NCBI RefSeq assembly: GCF_003346515.1
Contig: NZ_QQNA01000031.1
Location: 1-64,000 of the forward strand
Reading direction: 5' to 3'
DNA: 64,000 nucleotides
Source of the DNA: Streptomyces corynorhini
GTDB lineage: Bacteria > Actinomycetota > Actinomycetes > Streptomycetales > Streptomycetaceae
Below are positions 44,250 through 52,899 of the stretch, piece after piece (the first letter of the stretch is position 1; each line of letters begins with the position of its first letter). A model generated the notes under the pieces. The model was not told the DNA's origin and searched no databases. It saw only the letters and a list, made by a program, of their open reading frames with translations. A program made the translations under genes and the position numbers.

Positions 44250-45173
44250 TCAGGGGCGCGCCACCACGTCGTCCCGGTCGGGGACGCGGACCACGTCGTC
44301 CAGCACCCCGCCGTCCCGACGGGTGCGCAGCCCCGCCTCGATCTCGTCCAGCGCGCGCCGCGCGGCGGCTATCCGGGCCAGGAGGAGCGGAGCGGGCTCG
44401 CCCGGACCGGCCGGTGCGACCGGCACGTCCGCGGCCCGCTCGTGTTCCAGCTCCCGTGCCTCGTCGAGGGAGTTGATCACCACCCCGATCAGCAGATTGA
44501 CGAGAATGAACGAGCCCAGCAGGACGAACGAGGCGAAGTAGAGGATCGTCCACCGGGACACCTCAAGGCCCCCGCGCACCGCGTCGCCCAGACCGTCCAG
44601 GGTGATCAGCAGGAAGAGCGTGAGCGCGGCGCGCCCCAGGGAGCCGTAGTGCTCGGGATCCGAGCGGGCGAAGAAGACCCAGCCGACCATGGCGTACACG
44701 TACAGCAGCAGCGCGCCGACCAGGACGAAACTCACCGTGCCGGGAAGGCTCTTGCCGACCGCCACGATCACGATGCGCAGCTGCGGCAGGAACCGGGCCG
44801 CGCGCAGCACCCGGGCCAGCCGCAGCAGCCGCAGCGCGGTGGCGTTGTCGCGGGCGAACGGCGCGAGCGCCAGCAGGACGACCACCAGGTCGAACACGTT
44901 CCACGGATCGCGGAAGAAGTCCCTGGGGCGGTCCGCGCAGGCGGCGGCGCGCAGCAGGATCTCCCCGGCGAAGGCGGCGAGGAACAGGTGTTCTGCGGTC
45001 TTCAGCTCGTCGCGCCACTGATGGACGGCGCCGGTGTACGTCTCGACGCCCAGCAGAGCGGCGTTGCCGACGATCAGACAGAACACCACGATCTGGAAGC
45101 CGTCGGATTCCACGACACGGCGGCTGCGAGCGGCGAGCACGAGGGGCCGTAATCGACTCGTCCCGTTGGACAT
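44250..45173 (-). CDS. Voltage-gated-like cation channel (single-domain, NaChBac type) with unusual filter
   Basis: The protein has 307 residues and one six-helix domain. S4 carries spaced arginines (ALRLLRLARVLRAARFLPQLR, about 113-133), as in voltage sensors. The pore loop reads LFLLITLDGLGDAV, with TLDGL at 191-195 where bacterial sodium channels have TLESW. S6 (211-235) contains VNLLIGVVINSL, and the C-tail (236-300) is a likely coiled coil. It should form a tetramer. Asp and Gly-Leu in place of Glu and Ser-Trp make ion selectivity uncertain. I chose the ATG at 45173. Confidence 0.82.
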   Translation of the reverse strand: MSNGTSRLRPLVLAARSRRVVESDGFQIVVFCLIVGNAALLGVETYTGAVHQWRDELKTAEHLFLAAFAGEILLRAAACADRPRDFFRDPWNVFDLVVVLLALAPFARDNATALRLLRLARVLRAARFLPQLRIVIVAVGKSLPGTVSFVLVGALLLYVYAMVGWVFFARSDPEHYGSLGRAALTLFLLITLDGLGDAVRGGLEVSRWTILYFASFVLLGSFILVNLLIGVVINSLDEARELEHERAADVPVAPAGPGEPAPLLLARIAAARRALDEIEAGLRTRRDGGVLDDVVRVPDRDDVVARP

Positions 45174-45312
45174 GGGCTGAACCTGTTTCTTGCGGACGTG
45201 CGGGCGCACGCGGAACGTGTGCGCACCAAGATACGGAGGTGCCGGGCGGCGGGAGCGACCGGTGCCGGGGACGGGGCACCGGTCGCCCTCCGGTGGACGC
45301 GCGCGCCGCCCG

Positions 45313-46344
45313 TCAGGCGGTGGCGGGTGATCCGGTCGCGGGACCGACCAGCTCCTCCAGCACGTCCTCCATGGTCACGAAGCCGATGACCGTCCCCTTG
45401 TCACCGGTGACGGCGGCCAGGTGCGTACCGGCGGCACGCATGGCCGTCATCGTGTCGTCGAGCGGGGTGTCGATCTCGACCCTGATCACCGTGTGCAGCG
45501 CGGAGCGCGGGAAGGGCCGCGTCCGCTCCGTGACGCCGAGGGCGTCCTTGATGTGCAGATAGCCGAGGATCGTGTCGTCAGGCCCGGTGACCGGCAGCCG
45601 GGAGAACCCGGAGGAGGCGGCGGCGCGCTCCAGCTGCTGCGGGGTGGTCCGGTGGTCGACGGTGATCGTCCGGCCCAGCGGGACCATCACCTCGCCCGCC
45701 GGGCGGGTGCCCAGCTCCAGGGCGTCGCGCAGCCGCTCCCCGTCCGCCGGGTCCAGCAGCCCCGCCTCGCTGGAGTCCGCGACCAGCCGGACCAGCTCGT
45801 CGTCGGTGAACACCGAGGCGACCTCGTCCTTCGGCTCGACCTTCAGCAGCCGCAGGATCGAGTTGGCGAACGCGTTGATCCCGAAGATCACCGGACGCAG
45901 GGTCCGGGTCAGCGCCACCAGCGCGGGACCGAGCGCCAGCGCCGTGGGGGCGGGCGCGGCCAGCGCGATGTTCTTCGGGACCATCTCACCGATCAGCATG
46001 TGCAGATAGGTCGCCAGGGTCAGCGCGATCACGAACGCGATCGGATGGATCAGCGGCGAGGGCACCCCGACCGCCTCGAAGGGCGGCTCCAGCAGATGGG
46101 CGATGGCCGGCTCGGCGACGGCGCCCAGCACCAGCGAGGAGATGGTGATGCCGAGCTGCGCGGTGGCCATGGCCGCCGAGAGGTGCCGCAGCCCCCACAG
46201 GGTGCTGGCCGCCCGCCGGCTGCCCTTGAGCGCCAGCGGCTCGATCTGGCTGCGCCGTACCGAGATCAGGGCGAACTCGGCACCGACGAAGAACGCGTTG
46301 GTGAACAGGGTGAGCACGCCGATGGCGAGCTGAAGGGCGGTCAT
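45313..46344 (-). CDS. CNNM/CorC-family membrane protein (DUF21 + CBS), second of pair
   Basis: The protein has 343 residues. The DUF21 transmembrane domain (1-185) has GAEFALISVRRSQIEPLA, TAQLGITISSLVLGAVAEP and GEMVPKNIALA; a CBS pair (about 205-335) follows with VMVPLGRTITVD and GFVTMEDVLEELVG. It lacks the C-terminal CorC_HlyC domain that its partner has. Such proteins transport or sense Mg2+; the old name hemolysin is misleading. Its ATG overlaps the upstream stop (ATGA, 46341-46344). Confidence 0.9.
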   Translation of the reverse strand: MTALQLAIGVLTLFTNAFFVGAEFALISVRRSQIEPLALKGSRRAASTLWGLRHLSAAMATAQLGITISSLVLGAVAEPAIAHLLEPPFEAVGVPSPLIHPIAFVIALTLATYLHMLIGEMVPKNIALAAPAPTALALGPALVALTRTLRPVIFGINAFANSILRLLKVEPKDEVASVFTDDELVRLVADSSEAGLLDPADGERLRDALELGTRPAGEVMVPLGRTITVDHRTTPQQLERAAASSGFSRLPVTGPDDTILGYLHIKDALGVTERTRPFPRSALHTVIRVEIDTPLDDTMTAMRAAGTHLAAVTGDKGTVIGFVTMEDVLEELVGPATGSPATA

Positions 46345-47675
46345 CGGGCATCCTCCGGAAGCTGCGTGGCCTCGGCGGGCGCGGTGACGGCGACCCGGTC
46401 GGCGCGATGGTGGTCGACGCGCAGCACGGCAAAGTGCCAGCCGTCGACCTCCAGGGTGTCGTCCGGCACGGGCAGCCGCTCCAGCCGGGTCGCGAGCAGC
46501 CCCGCGAGCGTCTCGTACGGGCCCTCCGGCGCGTCGAAGCCGATCTCCCGCAGCTGGTCGAGACGGAGGGAACCGTCCGCCTCCCAGACGCCCTGGCCCT
46601 CGGGGGAGGGGGCGCCGACGGCCAGCCCCGGGATCTCGTCCGGGTCGTGCTCGTCGCGCACCTCGCCGACGACCTCCTCGACGATGTCCTCCACGGTGGC
46701 GACGCCCGCGGTGCCGCCGTACTCGTCGATCACCACGGCCATCGTCCGCGACTCCCGCAGTCGGCGCAGCAGCCGGTCCACCGGCAGCGAGTCGGGCACC
46801 AGCAGCGGGCTGGTGGTCAGCTCGGTGACCCGCGTGTGCGTGCGAGCGGACTCCTCCAGGGCCAGCACGTCGCGGATGTGGACCGTGCCGATGACCTCGT
46901 CCAGGCTGTCCCGGTAGACGGGGAACCGGGACAGGCCGGTGGCCAGCGAGAGCAGCGCCGCGTCGGCCGCCGTCGCGTGGGCCTCCAGCGCCCGGACGTC
47001 GACCCGGGGCGTCATCACGTTCTCCGCGGTCAGCTCGGCCAGATGCAGGGTCCGGACGAACAGCTCGGCGGAGTCCGGCTCTATGGCGCCCTCCCGCGCG
47101 GAGTGGCGCGCCAGGGCGACCAGCTCCTCGGGGGTACGGGCGGAGGCCAGCTCCTCGGCCGGCTCCAGGCCCATGCGCCGTACGAGACGGTTCGCGGTGT
47201 TGTTGAGGTGGCGGATCAGCGGGCCGAAGGCGGCGGTGAAGCCGCGCTGCGGCCCCGCCACGACCTTGGCGACGGCGAGCGGGCTGGAGATCGCCCAGTT
47301 CTTGGGGACCAGCTCGCCGACCACCATCAGCACCACGGTCGACAGCGCGACGCCGAGCAGGGTGGCCACCGTGGAGACCACGCCGCCGGGCAGCCCCACG
47401 GCCTCCAGCGGGCCGCGCAGCAGCACGGCGAGGGACGGCTCGGCGAGCATGCCGATGACCAGCGAGGTCACGGTGATGCCCAGCTGGGCGCCGGAGAGCT
47501 GGAAGGTCAGCCGCTTGGCCGCCTCCAGCGCACCGGCGGCGCCGCGCTCACCGGCCTCGGCGGCCCGTTCCAGCTCGCCGCGCTCGACGGTGGTCAGGGA
47601 GAACTCGGCCGCGACGAACACCGCACAGGCGAGGGTGAGCGCGAGGGCGAGCAGCAACAGAAGCACTTCGGTCAC
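46341..47675 (-). CDS. CNNM/CorC-family membrane protein (DUF21 + CBS + CorC_HlyC), first of pair
   Basis: The protein has 444 residues. DUF21 domain at 1-195 (AAEFSLTTVERGELERAAE, GAQLGITVTSLVIGMLAEP, GELVPKNWA), CBS pair at about 215-340 (NVMTPRVDVRALE, IDEYGGTAGVATVEDIVEEVVGE), CorC_HlyC domain to about 430. Paired short and long family members may form a complex. A likely promoter lies at 47833-47806, giving a leader of about 125 bases. Confidence 0.92.
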   Translation of the reverse strand: MTEVLLLLLALALTLACAVFVAAEFSLTTVERGELERAAEAGERGAAGALEAAKRLTFQLSGAQLGITVTSLVIGMLAEPSLAVLLRGPLEAVGLPGGVVSTVATLLGVALSTVVLMVVGELVPKNWAISSPLAVAKVVAGPQRGFTAAFGPLIRHLNNTANRLVRRMGLEPAEELASARTPEELVALARHSAREGAIEPDSAELFVRTLHLAELTAENVMTPRVDVRALEAHATAADAALLSLATGLSRFPVYRDSLDEVIGTVHIRDVLALEESARTHTRVTELTTSPLLVPDSLPVDRLLRRLRESRTMAVVIDEYGGTAGVATVEDIVEEVVGEVRDEHDPDEIPGLAVGAPSPEGQGVWEADGSLRLDQLREIGFDAPEGPYETLAGLLATRLERLPVPDDTLEVDGWHFAVLRVDHHRADRVAVTAPAEATQLPEDAR

Positions 47676-47805
47676 CGTGCCACCTCCGGCCCTGGACTCG
47701 ACGGGACGGGAATGGCACGGCTCGTACTGGGAGGCTCACCCATTGCGGGACCGCAGCTCCTTCTCGGATCAGACGTTCTGGACGGGGCGGGCACCCCGTG
47801 GATCA

Positions 47806-47833
47806 ATAGTAAAGGAATAGCAAAACAGTGCAA
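47806..47833 (-). promoter_or_regulatory. Predicted promoter of the CNNM pair
   Basis: On the minus strand TTGCAC (47833-47828) and TACTAT (47811-47806) are 16 bases apart in the only AT-rich patch of the region. The leader to the ATG at 47675 would be about 125 bases; I could not identify a riboswitch in it. Confidence 0.55.
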
Positions 47834-47890
47834 CGTGGTGGCGGGTGTCCCCCCGGCGCACCGTGTCGGGGCCCGGCGCACACCGGGCCC

Positions 47891-47966
47891 CGACGGGCTC
47901 AGCGCACCCCGACGGGCTCAGCGCACCCCGACGGGCTCAGCGCACCCCGACCGGCTCAGCGCACCC
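47891..47966. repeat. Four 19-bp tandem repeats at the end of the LCP gene
   Basis: CGACGGGCTCAGCGCACCC is repeated at 47891, 47910, 47929 and (one mismatch) 47948. The last copy contains the LCP stop and final Gly-Val-Arg codons, and the other three repeat this tail downstream, each with a TGA in the LCP direction. Confidence 0.85.
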
Positions 47967-49368
47967 CGTCGAAGTCCCTGCCCACGGTCAGGGTGACCAC
48001 ACCGGGCGCGGCGGTCCCGTCCTGCCGCGCCGTGCTGTCCGGCACCCGGGTGGCCAGCACCCGCGCCGGTTCCGCCTGGTCCCGCGGATAGCCGACCGTG
48101 GTCCGCTCCGCGCTCCCGGGCGCGTTGCCGATCTCCGTCACCGTGAAACCGGCCGACCGCAGCTCCCGCGCGACCGCCGCCGCCCGCCCCGGCACCCCGG
48201 TCCCGTTCAGCACGCGCACCCGTACGGTGTGCGCGTAGACCGGGTCCCCGGCGTCCGCCTCCAGCTCCTCCTTGTCGACCTCCCGGTCCTTGCCGAGCGA
48301 CGCGAACAACGCCGCGGCCTGCGGGTACTGCCACACGACGTTGGCCCGGTCCGTCGGCACGTCGGCCTGGCGCGCGTAGTTCGGGACCGTCAGGAACGTC
48401 AGCCGGTCGCCCGGGATGTCCTTGATCTCGTTGGCGAGACCGGTCAGCGGCTTGATCCCGGCCAGCTCCTTGTCCGTGGTGAGCGACTTGGTCGCCGAGT
48501 CGAGGAAGCCGTAGAGCGCGTGGGGGCTGGTCAGCTTCTGCTGCGCCTTGGCGGCCAGCGCCTCCATGAACTCCTGCTGGCGGCCGATGCGCCCCAGGTC
48601 CGAGCCGTCCCCAATGCTGTAGCGGGTACGCACGTAGCCGAGCGCCTTCTCGTCCCTGACGGTCTGGCAGCCCGCCGCCAGGTCGAGCCGGGCCTTCTGG
48701 TCGTGGATCGGGGTCCGGGGGCAGACCTCGATGCCGTCCAGCGCGTTGACCATGCCCTTGAAGCCCTGGAAGTCGACGGACATGAAGTGGTCGACGCGCA
48801 GCCCGGTGTTGCGCTCCACCGTCCGGATGGTGCACGCGGCGGCGTCCGCCACCTCCCCGCCGGTGCCGCCGATCGCGAATGCCTCGTTGATCTTGAAGTG
48901 GTGCGGATCCGACCTGCTGCCGTCGCCCCGGTCGCAGGACGGGATGGTGACCCACGAGTCGCGGGGGAGCGAGACCACCGTGGCCCACTTCCGGTCGGCT
49001 GCCAGGTGCATGACCATCAGGGTGTCCGACTGCATGGTGGTCAGACCCTTGCCGTACGCGCCGTTGTCGCCGTCGCGCGAGTCGGAGCCGACGACGAGGA
49101 TGTTCTTGGACCCCGGACTCAGATTGACGGGACGGCCGCCGCCGACCCTGTCGTCGATGTCCGCCGCGTGGATGTTTCCGTCCAGGCTCTGGTACACCCA
49201 GCCGCCGGCGCCGGTCGCGCCGAGGAGCAGCACCGCCAGCGCGCCGCCCGACCAGGCCGCTATTCGCCCGCGCCGGGTCAGCCTGGTCCTGCCGGTACGG
49301 GGCGCCGCCCGCCGCGCGCCGTGCCCCGTACCGGCACCGCGGTCCCGCCCCTTGGATTGCCCGCCCAC
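47956..49368 (-). CDS. LytR-CpsA-Psr (LCP) cell-wall glycopolymer ligase
   Basis: The protein has 470 residues. A basic cytoplasmic tail and one membrane helix (about 38-60) are followed by the LCP domain (about 90-265: NILVVGSDSRDG, VVSLPRDSWV, RTRYSIGDGSDLGRIGRQQEFM, with the Arg/Asp residues that bind polyprenyl phosphate) and a LytR_C domain (about 370-465). It attaches glycopolymers to peptidoglycan outside the membrane. I chose GTG at 49368, with GGAGG six bases upstream; ATGs further up lack a ribosome site. A BlaI-type operator lies about 90 bases upstream. Confidence 0.9.
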   Translation of the reverse strand: MGGQSKGRDRGAGTGHGARRAAPRTGRTRLTRRGRIAAWSGGALAVLLLGATGAGGWVYQSLDGNIHAADIDDRVGGGRPVNLSPGSKNILVVGSDSRDGDNGAYGKGLTTMQSDTLMVMHLAADRKWATVVSLPRDSWVTIPSCDRGDGSRSDPHHFKINEAFAIGGTGGEVADAAACTIRTVERNTGLRVDHFMSVDFQGFKGMVNALDGIEVCPRTPIHDQKARLDLAAGCQTVRDEKALGYVRTRYSIGDGSDLGRIGRQQEFMEALAAKAQQKLTSPHALYGFLDSATKSLTTDKELAGIKPLTGLANEIKDIPGDRLTFLTVPNYARQADVPTDRANVVWQYPQAAALFASLGKDREVDKEELEADAGDPVYAHTVRVRVLNGTGVPGRAAAVARELRSAGFTVTEIGNAPGSAERTTVGYPRDQAEPARVLATRVPDSTARQDGTAAPGVVTLTVGRDFDGVR

Positions 49369-49452
49369 GCTGATCCTCCGTGCCCCGTTCCGGCCGGTCC
49401 GCGCGTCGGACATGCCGGTCATCGCCGTGTGCGACGCGTGCACTCTACTGGC

Positions 49453-49468
49453 TCTACAGCCCTGTAGA
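49453..49468. promoter_or_regulatory. BlaI-type operator upstream of the LCP gene
   Basis: TCTACAGCCCTGTAGA, the TCTACA-N4-TGTAGA dyad also present before both blaI-like genes, lies between the M56 stop and the LCP start. A further TCTACT half-site is just beside it (49444-49449). Confidence 0.75.
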
Positions 49469-49503
49469 AGGCGATGTGCGGCGCGGTTCCCTCCCCCGGG
49501 TGG

Positions 49504-50436
49504 TCACAGCGGCGCCGCCGCCGCTTCGAGCACCAGGAACAGCGCGGAGGCCGCGTTCAGCGCGGACACCGTGGACGCCGCCGTGCCGGCGGCGGCGAAG
49601 TACGCGGCGATCCCGGCCCGGGTCAGCGCGGGCGGCCAGCTCCTGCGCGGCGGCACCGGCCCCAGCAGCGCGGCCACCCGGCGCGGCACCGGCCCCGCCG
49701 CGGCGAACGAGGCCAGCCCCGGAGGCGCGCCGGGGCCGGAGAACAGGGCGGCCTTGCCCACCGCGCGCGCCGTGGTCCGCCGGTCGCCGGTGGCCTGCGC
49801 CGCCGCCTCGTCGGCCCAGCGCTCGGTGGAGAACGTCACCGCCGCCCGCAGCGGGCGCAGAAACGGATTCGCGCATCCGGCCAGCCGGACCGCGAGCAGC
49901 AGCCGGTGATGGCGGCCCGTCAGATGGGCCCGCTCGTGGGCGAGCAGCGCCTCGCGTTCCCCCTCGTTCAGGCAGGACAGCATGCCGGTCGAGACCACGA
50001 CGCGGCCAGGGGAGCCGGGCAGCGCGTACGCGTACGGCAGCTCGTCGTCCAGGACCGCCGGCTCGTCGGGCGGCAGCCCGGCCAGCGCGCCGTGGGCGCG
50101 GGAGCGGAAGCGGATGTGCCGCCGTACGGTGAGCGCGCACGCCACGACCACGACGGTCAGCGCCACGATGGCGGTCTTCCCGGCCACCTCGTCGTACGGC
50201 ACCGCGCCCCGCACCTCCGGGTCGGACCAGCTGTCCGGCAGCGGATTGCCCGGCAGCTGGGCGGTGCCGACGACCATGAGCAGACCGAGGCAGAACGTGC
50301 TGCACGCCGCCAGCACGACGGTGACGGAGGTCAGCAGCAGCGCGGCGCTGCGCGGATGGAGATGCTGCTCGGCGAGCCGGGCGATGGGCAGCGCGGTGAG
50401 CGGCAGGACCAGCGGCAGGAAGACGAAGACGCCCAT
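49504..50436 (-). CDS. M56-family membrane metallopeptidase (BlaR1/MecR1-like protease domain)
   Basis: The protein has 310 residues: helices near 5-25, 33-58 and 85-105, then a protease domain with AHERAHLTGRHH (HExxH, zinc) and NPFLRPLR / ERWADEAAA (third ligand). There is no penicillin-binding sensor domain, unlike BlaR1. It probably cleaves or inactivates the BlaI-like repressor encoded four bases upstream. A C-terminal hydrophobic segment may be another helix. The inducing signal is unknown. Confidence 0.85.
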   Translation of the reverse strand: MGVFVFLPLVLPLTALPIARLAEQHLHPRSAALLLTSVTVVLAACSTFCLGLLMVVGTAQLPGNPLPDSWSDPEVRGAVPYDEVAGKTAIVALTVVVVACALTVRRHIRFRSRAHGALAGLPPDEPAVLDDELPYAYALPGSPGRVVVSTGMLSCLNEGEREALLAHERAHLTGRHHRLLLAVRLAGCANPFLRPLRAAVTFSTERWADEAAAQATGDRRTTARAVGKAALFSGPGAPPGLASFAAAGPVPRRVAALLGPVPPRRSWPPALTRAGIAAYFAAAGTAASTVSALNAASALFLVLEAAAAPL

Positions 50437-50439
50437 GGG

Positions 50440-50901
50440 TCAACCCTCCGCTTCGTTCGCCGCCGTACACCCGGCGCGCGCGCCCGCGTGCCGGCCGGAG
50501 CCCGCGCCCGCGTCGGCCTCCCGGAGCAGGGAGCGCAGCACCTGCTCGTCGTGGGGGGAGAGCGCCGACACGAAGCTGGAGAGCACCGCGTCCCGGTCGT
50601 CCCGCTCGTCGAGCAGCCGACGCATCCGCAGCGCGGTCAGCCCGGCCTCGTCGGCGACCGGCGTCCACAGGAAGGAGCGGCCCGAGCGGCTGCGGGTCAC
50701 GGCCTGCTTGCCGAGGAGACGCGTGAGGATGGTGATGACGGTGGTGTACGCCAGTTCCCCGTCCAGCCGCTCCTGCACCCAGGTCGCGGCCACGGGTGTG
50801 GTCGCCGACCCCAGAACCGCCAGCACCTGGGCCTCCAGCTGCCCCTGGCCGCGTCTGCGGGCAGGGGACGTCCGGTCCCTGTCGTCTCTGTTCCCGACCA
50901 C
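50440..50901 (-). CDS. BlaI/MecI-family transcriptional repressor
   Basis: The protein has about 153 residues. A winged HTH covers about 18-85 (GQLEAQVLAVLGSATTPVAATWVQERLDGELAYTTVITILTRLLGKQAVTRSRSGRSFLW), followed by the dimerisation helices (FVSALSPHDEQVLRSLL). I chose GTG at 50901 because AGGAGG is seven bases upstream; an ATG at 50952 behind GGAAAGG is possible. It precedes its M56 protease gene by three bases. It should bind the dyad at 50993-51008 and be removed by proteolysis on signal. Confidence 0.88.
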   Translation of the reverse strand: MVGNRDDRDRTSPARRRGQGQLEAQVLAVLGSATTPVAATWVQERLDGELAYTTVITILTRLLGKQAVTRSRSGRSFLWTPVADEAGLTALRMRRLLDERDDRDAVLSSFVSALSPHDEQVLRSLLREADAGAGSGRHAGARAGCTAANEAEG

Positions 50902-50992
50902 GAAGTGGCCTCCTCCCACGCTGCCGCCCCAGCCGCCCTGGCGCCGGGGCATCGTAACCAGCCTTTCCCGCGCACCTTCACGACGGCCAATT

Positions 50993-51008
50993 TCTACAGT
51001 GTTGTAGA
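50993..51008. promoter_or_regulatory. BlaI-type operator between blaI-like and terD genes
   Basis: TCTACAGTGTTGTAGA, with perfect TCTACA/TGTAGA arms. It is 92 bases before the blaI-like GTG and 80 bases before the divergent TerD ATG, so it could control both. Confidence 0.8.
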
Positions 51009-51088
51009 TTTGAGATCGTGTCATCACGGCACGAGGCGCGTCGGGGCGTCCGGCGTGCCCGGTTCTGGGACGGACGGAAGGAAACAAC

Positions 51089-51664
51089 ATGGGTGTGAGC
51101 CTCGCCAAGGGCGGCAACGTCTCGCTGAGCAAGGAGGCCCCCGGCCTGACCGCCGTGCTGGTGGCTCTCGGCTGGGACGTGCGGACCACCACCGGGGCCG
51201 ACCACGACCTGGATGCCAGCGCCCTGCTGTGCGACGGCTCCGGCAAGGTCGCCTCGGACCAGCACTTCGTCTTCTACAACAACCTCCGCAGCCCGGACGG
51301 TTCGGTCGAGCACACCGGCGACAACCTGACCGGCGAGGGCGACGGCGACGACGAGACCGTCAAGGTCGACCTGTCCGCCGTCCCCGCCGAGATCTCCAAG
51401 ATCGTCTTCCCGGTGTCGATCCACGACGCGGAGTCGCGCGGCCAGAGCTTCGGCCAGGTCCGCAACGCCTATATCCGGGTGGTCAACCAGTCGGGCGGCG
51501 CCGAGCTGGCCCGTTACGACCTCAGCGAGGACGCCTCCACCGAGACCGCGATGGTCTTCGGCGAGCTGTACCGCAACGGGGCGGAGTGGAAGTTCCGCGC
51601 CATCGGCCAGGGTTACGCGTCCGGACTCGCCGGGATCGCGTCCGACTACGGTGTGAACGTCTGA
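51089..51664 (+). CDS. TerD-family protein (first copy)
   Basis: The protein has 191 residues, soluble, with the TerD beta-sandwich signature: [78 protein letters not shown]. The acidic [12 protein letters not shown] loop is the calcium-binding site known in TerD. In Streptomyces these proteins affect development and stress responses rather than just tellurite resistance. GGAAGGAAAC precedes the ATG. First gene of a TerD-TerD-TerB operon. Confidence 0.93.
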   Translation: MGVSLAKGGNVSLSKEAPGLTAVLVALGWDVRTTTGADHDLDASALLCDGSGKVASDQHFVFYNNLRSPDGSVEHTGDNLTGEGDGDDETVKVDLSAVPAEISKIVFPVSIHDAESRGQSFGQVRNAYIRVVNQSGGAELARYDLSEDASTETAMVFGELYRNGAEWKFRAIGQGYASGLAGIASDYGVNV

Positions 51665-51692
51665 GATCCGTCACCATCTCCAGGAGCGAACG

Positions 51693-52280
51693 ATGAGCGT
51701 CAATCTTGCCAAGGGCCAGCGGATCAGCCTGACCAAGACCGGCGGGGGTGAACTCACCGTCGTCCGGATGGGACTGGGCTGGAAGCAGGCCGTGCGCAAG
51801 GGGTTCTTCGCCCGGCTCACCGCACCGGCGGAGATCGACCTCGACGCCTCGGCGCTGCTCTTCGCGGGCAAAGAGGCCGTGGACGTCGTCTTCTTCCAGC
51901 ATCTGAACAGCGACGACGGTTCCGTCCAGCACACCGGGGACAACCGGGTCGGCGGCGCCGGTGAGGGCGCCGACGACGAGTCGATCGTGGTGGACCTCAC
52001 CCGGGTGCCCGCCCGCGTCGACCAGATCGTCTTCACGGTGAACTCGTTCACCGGCCAGACCTTCGAGGACATCGAGAACGCCTTCTGCCGGCTGGTCGAC
52101 GAGACCACCGGCGAGGAACTGGCCCGGCACACCCTGACCGGCGGCGGCGCCTACACCGCCCAGATCATGGCCAAGGTCTTCCGCGGCGACGGCGGCGGCT
52201 GGCAGATGACGGCCATCGGCGTGCCCGCCGAGGGCCGTACGTTCCAGGATCTGATGCCCTCGGTGACCCCGCACCTCTGA
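51693..52280 (+). CDS. TerD-family protein (second copy)
   Basis: The protein has 195 residues and is paralogous to the previous one ([70 protein letters not shown]). It has an extra basic insert (KQAVRKGFFARLTAP) before the first acidic loop, as in TerX/TerZ-like members. AGGAG precedes the ATG, 28 bases after the previous stop. Confidence 0.92.
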   Translation: MSVNLAKGQRISLTKTGGGELTVVRMGLGWKQAVRKGFFARLTAPAEIDLDASALLFAGKEAVDVVFFQHLNSDDGSVQHTGDNRVGGAGEGADDESIVVDLTRVPARVDQIVFTVNSFTGQTFEDIENAFCRLVDETTGEELARHTLTGGGAYTAQIMAKVFRGDGGGWQMTAIGVPAEGRTFQDLMPSVTPHL

Positions 52281-52361
52281 TCCACTCCCTGTCGCGCACA
52301 GGTCGTTACCGACCCACCGGCCCGTCGCGGCCGGTGACCCACCAGATTCAGGAGACTTCAC

Positions 52362-52817
52362 GTGGCCCTGTGGGACCGCATCAAGGATTCGGCCTCGTCG
52401 ATGCAGACGCAGCTGAACGCGAAGAAGAACGACCTCAAGAGCGGCGCGTTCCGGGACGCGAGCATGGCCATGTGCGCACTGGTCGCCGCCGCCGACGGGT
52501 CCATCGACGCGTCGGAGCGGCAGCGTGTCGCCGCACTGATCATGACCAACGATGTGCTCCAGAACTTCCCCGCGGAAGATCTCCAGACGCGCTTCAACGA
52601 CTACTGCCAGAAGCTGACGGCCGACTTCGACTTCGGCAAGGTCGCCGTGCTCCAGACCATCGGCAAGGTCGCGAAGAAGCCCACCGAGGCGCGCGCGGTC
52701 ATCCAGATCGGCATCGTCATCGGAGGCGCGGACGGCGACTTCGACGCGAGCGAGCGCGCGGTGGTGCGCGAGGCGTGCTTCGCGGTCGGCATTCCGCCGA
52801 CCGAGTTCGACCTCTGA
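52362..52817 (+). CDS. TerB-family protein
   Basis: The protein has 151 residues, all helical, with GTG start behind GGAG. The repeated motif CALVAAADGSIDASERQRVAALI and IGIVIGGADGDFDASERAVVREA is the two-lobed TerB metal-site pattern. It is the third gene of the Ter operon, 81 bases after the second TerD. TerB and TerD act together at the membrane periphery in other bacteria; their exact role is unsettled. Confidence 0.92.
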   Translation: MALWDRIKDSASSMQTQLNAKKNDLKSGAFRDASMAMCALVAAADGSIDASERQRVAALIMTNDVLQNFPAEDLQTRFNDYCQKLTADFDFGKVAVLQTIGKVAKKPTEARAVIQIGIVIGGADGDFDASERAVVREACFAVGIPPTEFDL

Positions 52818-52899
52818 TCCGACGCCGACCACCGGGCCGGGGACGTGCCGGTGTGCCTGGACGAGCGAGTCCGCGCCCACCTGTACGGCTCCGGCCTTT

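Noticed and set aside
45313-47675. Hemolysins
   Set aside because: DUF21-CBS proteins were once named hemolysin; the sequence indicates CNNM/CorC-like membrane proteins.
47891-47966. Tandem 19-bp repeats as a CRISPR array
   Set aside because: Units are contiguous without spacers and there are no cas genes.
49504-52817. Beta-lactam resistance operon (BlaR1-BlaI) with tellurite resistance
   Set aside because: The M56 proteins have no penicillin-binding sensor and no beta-lactamase is nearby; TerD/TerB in streptomycetes do not by themselves indicate tellurite resistance.
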